DNA of 64,000 bases. Origin: Nostoc sp. 'Peltigera membranacea cyanobiont' N6. GTDB lineage: Bacteria; Cyanobacteriota; Cyanobacteriia; Cyanobacteriales; Nostocaceae. Of this stretch, positions 1 to 6,614 are shown in pieces. A program made the translations under genes and the position numbers. Position 1 is the first letter of the stretch; each line of letters starts with the position of its first letter. The notes under the pieces were generated by a model. The model was not told where the DNA came from, ran no database searches, and saw only the letters and a program-made list of their open reading frames with translations. The stretch covers positions 3,038,001 to 3,102,000 of the forward strand of contig NZ_CP026681.1 in the NCBI RefSeq assembly GCF_002949735.1. The letters are read 5' to 3'.

Positions 1-2
1 TT

Positions 3-230
3 CAACCAGGCGATATTTACCGCCTCTTACCCCCAGATGGTGATATCCACGCCGTCAAAACTACATCCCAGAGCGCATCTGTATCTATTCATATTCTGGG
101 TAATGATACTGGCTGCATCTTGCGTCACCAGTTCATCCCAGAATCTCACAGCGTCAAATCCTTTCGCTCTGGATATTCCAACGCTCCTTGCAAAGAGGAA
201 GAAGAAAAAGAACATGCCCAGGTACGATAG
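3..230 (+). CDS. Cysteine dioxygenase-like cupin protein (C-terminal part, runs off window)
   Basis: Reading frame 3 is open from the window edge to a TAG at 228-230 and encodes the last 75 residues of a double-stranded beta-helix protein. The segment GDIYRLLPPDGDIHAVKTT followed by VSIHILGNDTGC and a final FRSGYSNAPC block matches my memory of cyanobacterial cysteine-dioxygenase-type cupins, which oxidise small thiols using an iron centre. The metal-binding part lies mostly upstream of the window. Its 3' end overlaps the next gene by 17 bases in a different frame, which suggests translational coupling and one operon. The family call is by recall of motifs; the exact substrate is unknown. Confidence 0.7.
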   Translation, partial: QPGDIYRLLPPDGDIHAVKTTSQSASVSIHILGNDTGCILRHQFIPESHSVKSFRSGYSNAPCKEEEEKEHAQVR

Positions 231-975
231 ACCACAACCCCCTATATTCGAGCAAGTTGAAGACGAACGTCTGCACCGCAAACAACGCCTAGCTGCTGCT
301 TTTCGCCTGTTTGGTAAATTTGGTTTCAGCGAAGGAATCGCAGGGCATATTACGGCTCGCGATCCAGAATTTACAGACCATTTTTGGGTCAATCCATTAG
401 GAACATATTTCGGTCATATCCGAGTTTCTGACCTAATCTTAGTTAACAGAGAAGGTGAGGTGGTTAAAGGCGATGCTGAAGTAAATCGAGCCGCTTTCGC
501 CATCCATTCTCAGATTCATGAAGCTCGACCTGATGTAATTGCGGCGGCTCATGCTCATTCCCTTTATGGTAAAGCCTGGTCTAGTTTAGGTCGTCTCCTT
601 GACCCCTTGACACAAGATTCCTGTGCTTTTTACGAAGATCATGCCCTATTTGATGATTTCACCGGTGTGGTTTTAGAAACTTCTGAAGGTCAACGACTGG
701 CAGAAGCTTTGGGGCCAAAGAAAGCGATAATTCTCCGTAACCATAGTATTTTAACTGTGGGACAGACGGTAGATGAAGCTGCCTTTTGGTACATTAGTTT
801 AGAGCGATCGTGCCAAGCCCAACTGCTGGCAGAAGCTGCGGGTAGACCCACTATTATCAAACACGAAACAGCCCGTTTAACACAAACTCAAGTTGGATCG
901 CGTACAAGTGGGTGGTTTGGTTTCCAGCCCCTTTACGACAGAATTGTCCGTGAGGAGCCTGATTTCCTCAATTAG
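214..975 (+). CDS. Class II aldolase/adducin family protein
   Basis: This 253-residue protein has the class II aldolase/adducin fold. Family features include GKFGFSEGIAGHITAR near the N-terminus, the zinc-ligand pair in AAAHAHSLYG, and a later HSI motif in ILRNHSILTVG, which would supply the remaining metal histidine. Members are cytosolic and act as fuculose- or ribulose-phosphate aldolases or on related keto-acid and sugar substrates; the substrate cannot be read here. I chose ATG 214 because the longer open frame back to 37 overlaps the upstream cupin coding region and has no family similarity. The overlap with the cupin gene suggests co-translation, as in other filamentous cyanobacteria that carry the same pair. 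Confidence 0.85.
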   Translation: MPRYDRPQPPIFEQVEDERLHRKQRLAAAFRLFGKFGFSEGIAGHITARDPEFTDHFWVNPLGTYFGHIRVSDLILVNREGEVVKGDAEVNRAAFAIHSQIHEARPDVIAAAHAHSLYGKAWSSLGRLLDPLTQDSCAFYEDHALFDDFTGVVLETSEGQRLAEALGPKKAIILRNHSILTVGQTVDEAAFWYISLERSCQAQLLAEAAGRPTIIKHETARLTQTQVGSRTSGWFGFQPLYDRIVREEPDFLN

Positions 976-1349
976 TCATTAGGCATTGGGGATTGGGCAT
1001 GGGAGCAATGCGATTTTGTGAGGTTGGTGGGATTCGTTGGCTAGAAATAAAGTCCAGCAAGGGTTATGAAGGATTAGCCGCATGGTCATGAACCCTGACA
1101 ACTTAATGACAATGTAGGTGCGAAACCTACCATCCAGGTGCAGGATTGAAAGCACTTTCCCAAAGGCAACGCGACTAGCCATCAATCCGTAAAGCGGGAA
1201 TGAAAGGTAGCTCTACTGATAGCCTAAGTTGGTATATATCAAGCATAGTATCCATGAGTAAAGCGATCGCTTAAAGATGCGTTTGAATCACCGTTACAAA
1301 AAAGTAGCGAAATCAGGCTGCCGCTACAACCAAAAGGTGAAGGATATAA

Positions 1350-3466
1350 CCCACATTCCGCACTTCAATTTGAAGTACAAATTAATTACAGTTAATGAAA
1401 ACGCAAAAAATTAGAATAATTAAGAAAATAATACTCAACGAATCTGATTTTGAAAAAAAAAATCAAATATAAAATATTTTCTACATCAAGTAGTTTATCT
1501 AAGCAACAAAAATTATAGGAACGATTATTTTCCCTTTGAATATTAATAAGTTGTCACTTTACTGTGTTGTTGTTTAGATTAAGAGATTAGATAGTATTTT
1601 TGACAAGACACTGGGAGAAAATTCAAAATAAAATTGCGTTCTTGGGTTAGATTAACAATTTGATTAACTCCATTCAAAGTCAAAATGTGAATCCCTTGAA
1701 AGCATTGAAATATCCATTTTAATGTGGGGCACTTCGTTAATTTACCTAGTTGATTTTTAACTCCGATATTGGCTCTTTTTAAACTATTTCTTAGTTCCCT
1801 CTGACCGAGATTATAAACTAATAAGCACAAAGACATTAAAAATAACATCGTCTCGATTCTTTCAGGATTTTCTACAAAGAAACTATCAGTGAAAAATAAA
1901 GGATTTTTCAGAAATCTAAATCCTCTTTCGCAAGACTGTTGATTTTTATAATTTGTAATAATTTCTGATGACTTTAATTTCTCATCTTCAACTAAATTAG
2001 TTGCTAAAATAAATCTTCCAGCTTCTTTTTTTATCATTGCTATCTCTTCTAGTTTTTGATGATCCACTCCCTCGATTTTATAAATAGTCTTATTTTTCGA
2101 TGTCTTGTCAATAAGTTTAGCTTCTTGAATTTCAAAGAACTTTAGTTTTTTGTTTATGCTTTTTAGTTTGTATCGAGCTTGGTCGGGATTTTGAAAATCT
2201 TCTTTTTTTAATTGGTTGAGCAGTTTTTCCACTTTATTTTTTTCTGCTTTGAGATTTTTCTCTAGCTTTTCTAAATCACTTTTTTGTCTTTTTTGACTTT
2301 CTACTATTAGCCAGATTTGTTTGATACCACCATAATTTACTATTTCTTCTTTCCACTTATATCCGTCTAAATTTAGGATTCTTCTCTTCTCTATTTCTTC
2401 GGAATCTATCTCTTCTATCTCTACCGACTGAACTAATTCCTTCGCTCTTTTTATCGTCATTGGGACTCTAGTTATCCATTTTAAATGTTCGATTAATTTG
2501 ATATTTTCTTGACTATATAATGCACTATCACAGACCATGATACTCTCAAAATTTATTTGCTTTTTAAATTCTACTAAGATTTTTCCAAAAACTGCTTTAT
2601 CTGCTTCGTTCCCATCTCCAACTCTCATTAGTAATGGGATGTCTCCATCACTACTTGTTATTAAATCTAAAACGCATTGCTTTAAATCTGGTCTATGATC
2701 GCGAGAATATCCTTTAGTGATAATTATTGGTTTTTCTTTGATTATTTCTGCTTCTTTCTCTTGTTCTTTTTCCCTTGTGTATTCTCCATGTAGATGAAAT
2801 GATGTGGCATCTAAATGAGAATATTTGGTCTCTATCTTAAATTTATTTATAACTGATAAGACAATTTCTATAAATAGACTATTCAATCCATATTTATATA
2901 ATTCATCCATGACTCTTCCGATTTTATCGTCATTTATATAATCACTTTTTACTCCGCAACCCAATAAGTTTTCAATTCCTTTATCTTCAAAAAATTGACT
3001 AAATAAGTATAAAGGTCTTGAGACGAATCCTAATCCATTGATTAAAATCGCTTTGACCACTGTTCCCGATGAAATTTTTTCTCTTCCATCTATGCCTAAT
3101 TTGGAGTTGATTGTTTCAACTATTCCTATTTCATCAATTAGTCCAGCTACTATTCCTAAGTGATCTAAGTTTTTAATCCCAATCTCTTTTTTTTGATAAT
3201 CCATTTTTTTTGGTGAGATTTTATTTATCAAAGTTTGATTCCTAATTCTCTCACTTTTTTTGATCGTCCTTATTTCTTTAGCAGCAAAAATACTTATCAT
3301 CCCACGCTCTGTGCTTCACTTTGTAACATCCTAAGATAACCAAATATAGCGATCGCTATAAGCATCGTCCAGCCAATAATTGTCAGTATTAATACCGAAT
3401 AATATGAATCTTCTTGGTAACTATTTTTGTCTTATTTGTAATACGTTTTGAAGTGCGGAAGATGGG
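1350..3466 (-). mobile_element. IS1634-family insertion sequence with target duplication
   Basis: The element is 2117 bp. The left end CCCACATTCCGCACTTCAA and the inverted right end CCCATCTTCCGCACTTCAA match at 16 of 19 positions. It is flanked by the 6-bp direct repeat ATATAA (1344-1349 and 3467-3472). It carries one intact transposase on the minus strand. Base composition is much more AT-rich than its surroundings. The exact duplication and intact gene point to a fairly recent insertion into the group II intron. Confidence 0.88.
1579..3300 (-). CDS. IS1634 family transposase
   Basis: This 573-residue DDE transposase is complete. The first acidic residue lies in SHLDATS, the second in MVCDSALYSQENI and the glutamate in CERGFRFLKNPLFF, the arrangement of the IS1634/IS4-like group. 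The N-terminal half has the DUF4277-like region (GLIDEIGIVETIN, then FEDKGIENLLG). A lysine- and glutamate-rich coiled segment sits between the second and third catalytic blocks. It catalyses cut-and-paste movement of the surrounding element. Codon use is strongly A/T-biased compared with neighbouring genes, as expected for a mobile gene. The start at 3300 matches the longest family-like N-terminus; an internal start at MDYQKKEIG is also possible. Confidence 0.88.
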   Translation of the reverse strand: MISIFAAKEIRTIKKSERIRNQTLINKISPKKMDYQKKEIGIKNLDHLGIVAGLIDEIGIVETINSKLGIDGREKISSGTVVKAILINGLGFVSRPLYLFSQFFEDKGIENLLGCGVKSDYINDDKIGRVMDELYKYGLNSLFIEIVLSVINKFKIETKYSHLDATSFHLHGEYTREKEQEKEAEIIKEKPIIITKGYSRDHRPDLKQCVLDLITSSDGDIPLLMRVGDGNEADKAVFGKILVEFKKQINFESIMVCDSALYSQENIKLIEHLKWITRVPMTIKRAKELVQSVEIEEIDSEEIEKRRILNLDGYKWKEEIVNYGGIKQIWLIVESQKRQKSDLEKLEKNLKAEKNKVEKLLNQLKKEDFQNPDQARYKLKSINKKLKFFEIQEAKLIDKTSKNKTIYKIEGVDHQKLEEIAMIKKEAGRFILATNLVEDEKLKSSEIITNYKNQQSCERGFRFLKNPLFFTDSFFVENPERIETMLFLMSLCLLVYNLGQRELRNSLKRANIGVKNQLGKLTKCPTLKWIFQCFQGIHILTLNGVNQIVNLTQERNFILNFLPVSCQKYYLIS

Positions 3467-3613
3467 ATATAAGGGGCTGGCAAGTCGATATTCCTAAATC
3501 GAAAGGTGGAAGGAATGATTACAAAAATCTACAACTACTTCACAGACATTGCCATGATATGAAAACTACCATCTTTGGTAGTAGGTATGCATGACTTGTA
3601 TCAAATGATTGAG

Positions 3614-3648
3614 GAGCCGTGTGATGTGAAAATATCAAGCACGGTTTT
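3614..3648 (+). ncRNA. Group II intron domain V
   Basis: The catalytic hairpin begins GAGCCGTG and ends CACGGTTTT. Its upper helix GATGT/ATATC is capped by a GAAA tetraloop, and a small internal bulge lies on the 3' side. The AGC triad and tetraloop are intact, so the RNA core may still be able to fold. Confidence 0.8.
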
Positions 3649-3748
3649 GAAGACCAGCAGGGTTGGTGACAGCCTTGCTGAGTTTAACGATCGAGAACAA
3701 GCGATCGCTAAAAATTGGATAATTTTACTGAGTCAGGAGACTTAAAAT

Positions 3749-3893
3749 TACTTTTTAGTTGCATTTAAAAATTTTACAGGTTATTACCCAGAATCAGTTC
3801 ATGTTGATAAAATTTATCGAACCAGAGACAACCGAGCTTGGTCTAAAGAAAGAGGTATGGTAATGAGTGGTCCGCCCTTGGGAAGACCTCCAG
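3749..3893 (+). pseudogene. Transposase fragment (IS5-like)
   Basis: About 48 codons remain of a transposase. The stretch YYPESVHVDKIYRTRDNRAW followed by KERGMVMSGPPLGRPPE resembles the central region of IS5-type DDE transposases common in cyanobacteria. There is no start, no element ends are recognisable, and the frame runs straight into antisense sequence of an oleate hydratase fragment. It is a dead remnant. Confidence 0.65.
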
Positions 3894-3894
3894 A

Positions 3895-4053
3895 AAAGTT
3901 TCCGCCTCCATCCATACTTCCGCCCAAGAGGGGCTTTGCTTCTAGGATAAAAATATTCCCGCCAGGGATTCCGCCCTCCCGAATCATGAAGGCTGCGGCT
4001 GCCAAACAGCCGATGCCACCACCCAACAGGTAGGCATTAGATTTTTTACCCAT
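3895..4053 (-). pseudogene. Oleate hydratase N-terminal fragment
   Basis: The first 53 codons encode the dinucleotide-binding start of an oleate hydratase (MCRA family): AYLLGGGIGCLAAAAFMIRE, then GGIPGGNIFILE and LGGSMDGGGN. In the intact family of about 550-650 residues this region binds FAD. The similarity stops near 3895, where the sequence changes into a transposase fragment on the opposite strand, so the gene has lost about nine tenths of its length. The open frame continues meaninglessly to 3814. Confidence 0.7.
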
Positions 4054-4114
4054 GTCAACTAAGTAAGAGCAAAGGTTGGTTTAATTGTGTCTTACGTCTT
4101 TTGTCAGCCTAAAT

Positions 4115-4852
4115 CTAAAGTTCTTGACGTGTCGGACGGATGATGATTTCATTCACATCAACATCATCGGGCTGCTCAATGGCATAAACGATCGCACGGG
4201 CAATAGCATCTGCATCAATGGCGATCGCATAAAGTTGATTAATTCCTGCTGCTGTATCTTTATCGGTAATAGTGCTGGTTAACTCAGTAGCAACGGCTCC
4301 TGGTGAAATATTAGTTGAACGGATTTCACCATTTGACTCTAGCCGCAACCCTTCAGAGATCGCTCGCACTGCGTACTTGGTAGCACAGTAGACTGCTGAC
4401 CCCGCAAACACCTTATGTCCGGCCACTGACGATAGGTTAATGACATGACCAGACTTTTGCTGACGCATAATTGGCAAGACGGCAGCAATCCCATAGAGAA
4501 CGCCCTTGATGTTGACATCGATCATCCGATCCCACTCCTCCACCTTTACTTGGTCGAGGGGAGAAAGGGGCATCAAACCGGCATTATTAATTAGTACATC
4601 GATCCGGCCATAAGTACTCAAAGTTTTCTTCGCCAAGGCTTCCACCTGGGAGCGATCTGTCACATCTATCACTTGATAGGTTGCAGTTCCTCCTGATTTA
4701 GCGATCGCTGTAACCAGTTCTTTCAGCCGATCTTCTCTGCGGGCGGCCAGCATCAGTTTGGCTCCACTAGCAGCAAGTCGCTTCGCTGTGGCCTCACCTA
4801 ACCCACTGCTGGCTCCGGTGATGATTACCACTTTGTTTTCAATAAGAGACAT
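4115..4852 (-). CDS. SDR family NAD(P)-dependent oxidoreductase
   Basis: This 245-residue classical short-chain dehydrogenase has the cofactor motif TGASSGLG at residues 12-19, NNAG at 89-92, a serine in the NLSSVAG block near 142 and the catalytic YCATK at 155-159, followed by ISPGAV. All catalytic residues are present. RR after LMLAA at the end of strand two suggests NADP(H) preference. Closest remembered relatives are the YdfG/serine-dehydrogenase-like SDRs; the substrate is unknown. It is transcribed alone, with no clear partner, beside the remnants at 3.7-4.05 kb. Confidence 0.9.
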   Translation of the reverse strand: MSLIENKVVIITGASSGLGEATAKRLAASGAKLMLAARREDRLKELVTAIAKSGGTATYQVIDVTDRSQVEALAKKTLSTYGRIDVLINNAGLMPLSPLDQVKVEEWDRMIDVNIKGVLYGIAAVLPIMRQQKSGHVINLSSVAGHKVFAGSAVYCATKYAVRAISEGLRLESNGEIRSTNISPGAVATELTSTITDKDTAAGINQLYAIAIDADAIARAIVYAIEQPDDVDVNEIIIRPTRQEL

Positions 4853-4919
4853 ATTGATTCCTGTGGGTTAATGAAACGTTGGGTATTATTTAAGCTGAAC
4901 TCAGCATTATTTAACCATA

Positions 4920-5129
4920 TCAACTAGATTGTAACTGGATCAACGTTTTTGTACCGGCAGCGTCACTAATCCTAACCGCTATCATCACACCATTTGAGTC
5001 CTGTCCTGTTAAAACTTCTGTTGGTGAATCGATCGTGTGAGCATAGGTTACTTCATGTTTTCCCACTTCAATCACCAAATCATCTCCCTTGTATGTGTAT
5101 ATGTCATGACTTTGTTTCTCTTCTTTATG
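4920..5129 (-). pseudogene. Possible gene remnant, 69 codons without a start
   Basis: The minus strand is open for 69 codons ending at TGA (4920-4922) and has protein-like composition (IYTYKGDDLVIEVGKHEV, then DSPTEVLTGQDSNG). It has no ATG, GTG or TTG near its upstream stop. An out-of-frame ATG overlaps the SHDIY region, so one frameshift could have destroyed the start. I do not recognise the family. It may be a small conserved gene broken at its 5' end, or chance. Confidence 0.3.
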
Positions 5130-5198
5130 TCAATTCTTCGATAAGCTTGCTTTCAGGAGGCAGAGGGTAGGATTCCTCTTGCCTTCTTCACTTATGTC

Positions 5199-5624
5199 TT
5201 ACTTCTCGGTAGTTTCCGCAGCAGCTTCAGCATCTAGTCTGGCAGCGATCGCTTCTAAAGTTGCTTTTTCAGCTTCTTCCATTGTCGCCATTGCTAAGAA
5301 AGCTACGGTATTTGCATGGTTTTCAGCCCTATCTGCCCGATGTTCGAGTTTTTTGACTTTGCGACTGGTTTTCCATTCCTCAACCTTCGACTTCACCTCA
5401 GATTCTTTTTCCTCGAATTGAGCTTTGAGCTTTGTCCGGTACTCATCGAATTCTTTTTTCTTACCGTCTAGCCTTGTCTTCGCTTCATCAAGTTGAGATT
5501 CAATCTCAGCTTGAGTTTTTTTCGGTACAGATTGAATGCTTTCCCTGAGTGATTTTGCCCGTTCTTCAACCGCTTCTAAATTGTCATGAAGTTTTTTAGT
5601 GAAGTTATCAATGGTAATACTCAT
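5199..5624 (-). CDS. Coiled-coil hypothetical protein
   Basis: This 141-residue protein is almost entirely charged helix. Heptad-like runs of K and E cover residues 5-100, and an alanine-rich helix (EAEKATLEAIAARLDAEAAAE) forms the C-terminus. There is no signal peptide or membrane segment, so it is probably cytosolic. The composition resembles apolipoprotein- or LEA-like stress proteins, but no catalytic motif is visible and the function is unknown. It lies at the edge of a cluster of stress-type genes that follows. Confidence 0.75.
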   Translation of the reverse strand: MSITIDNFTKKLHDNLEAVEERAKSLRESIQSVPKKTQAEIESQLDEAKTRLDGKKKEFDEYRTKLKAQFEEKESEVKSKVEEWKTSRKVKKLEHRADRAENHANTVAFLAMATMEEAEKATLEAIAARLDAEAAAETTEK

Positions 5625-6026
5625 GGTGCTTCCTATCGTATTGTTTAATCTCTGGAATTTGGCTCTATCCTCATCAAGTTTTTATTGAATACTAACTTGA
5701 GTTTTATCACCACAAATTCAATTCTTACAAATTTCGTTCAACATAACCTCTACTTTTGGAACGTTTTAGTAGAATTTATACAAATCACACGCTATTTAAA
5801 TCATTTTTAAAACATAATTTATCTGGCTAAAATATAGCTATAGAAAGTAGTCAGAATACTATACTGATAAAGGAATAGAGTTTTAATGATGAATAAAATT
5901 TAAAATTTATTTTGCCCACAAAGGGCAAGGTTTTAAACTAATATTCACCACCCCATCGTACAGAATTAATACCTGTTTTCTGACTCATGAGTTCTGAATT
6001 CTTCTTCATAAAAGTTTTGCAGTATT
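5625..6026. other. AT-rich intergenic stretch
   Basis: About 400 bp of AT-rich sequence separates two minus-strand genes. I see no reading frame with protein-like composition, no repeat family and no confident terminator. It must hold the promoter of the coiled-coil gene. Confidence 0.5.
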
Positions 6027-6614
6027 TCAATCACTAACTAAATGCGATTCCATTGGTGGCTCAAGTGGTAACGCCAACCAAAACAAAAGGGATAGGAACA
6101 AAACAAGTCCAGGTATGATGACTGCTAAAGCAACTGTGACAATCCGTACTCCTTGAATTGGTAATTGCCAGCGCTGTGCAACTGCTGCACACAATCCTGC
6201 AATTACTTTGTGGCGACGACTGCGGTAAAAAGCAGGAGTTGGTATTCCTGAAATATTTGCTTTTGTTGGCGATGGATTAACTTTTAGAACTAAAGAAATA
6301 ATGAGTCCTATAGAACCCAAAATAGCCGATGGAATGGTAAAAATTGCCAGCCAGTGAGCGAAGACCATCCCTGAAAGTAGTCCTCCAAGCCAGGAAGGGG
6401 AAGGACAATGATAGACTATAATTTCTGCTTTACAAGCAAAGCGATCGGCCAAACTTATTCCTCCCCAAGCTAGTAGGAGTGGGGCAGTTCCGTATAAGAT
6501 ACATAAGCTCAATAAAACCAAGTGCCAACGCTTCGATTGCCCTCGCAGAATTGCAATTGAAGCCAGCGCTGGGCCAACAAATAACAGGATCAAAATCAAA
6601 GGATAGTAAATCAA
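6027..6614 (-). CDS. PspC domain-containing membrane protein
   Basis: This 195-residue protein has about three hydrophobic segments in its first 110 residues, a short linker, and a C-terminal PspC domain. That domain contains FYRSRRHKVIAGLCAAVAQR with a following membrane helix (VRIVTVALAVIIPGLVLFLS). PspC domains sense or respond to envelope stress. The start ATG overlaps the end of the upstream P-type ATPase gene by 4 bp, so the two are co-translated. The N-terminal membrane part is not a family I recognise. Confidence 0.82.
   Translation of the reverse strand: MIYYPLILILLFVGPALASIAILRGQSKRWHLVLLSLCILYGTAPLLLAWGGISLADRFACKAEIIVYHCPSPSWLGGLLSGMVFAHWLAIFTIPSAILGSIGLIISLVLKVNPSPTKANISGIPTPAFYRSRRHKVIAGLCAAVAQRWQLPIQGVRIVTVALAVIIPGLVLFLSLLFWLALPLEPPMESHLVSD

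Larger units (their letters stand above)
1027..3688 (+). mobile_element. ORF-less group II intron interrupted by an IS element
   Basis: Sequence on both sides of the IS at 1350-3466 reads as one group II intron of about 545 nt once the insertion is removed. The 5' boundary is placed at GTGGGA (1027), a variant of GTGYG. The domain I region has the cyanobacterial-type stems around 1060-1200. Domain V at 3614-3648 is a clear hairpin with GAGCC and a GAAA tetraloop. Domain VI follows at about 3655-3682 as an imperfect CAGCA...TGCTG stem, and the 3' end is near TTTAAC (3688). No reverse transcriptase reading frame is present in the domain IV region, so mobility would need a helper in trans. Both boundaries are estimates. 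Confidence 0.75.

Noticed and set aside
37..213. N-terminal extension of the class II aldolase
   Set aside because: It overlaps the upstream cupin coding frame, lacks family similarity and ends in a KKKK tract; ATG 214 fits the family length.
5179..5421. Serine-rich plus-strand frame
   Set aside because: It is the antisense shadow of the coiled-coil gene on the minus strand.
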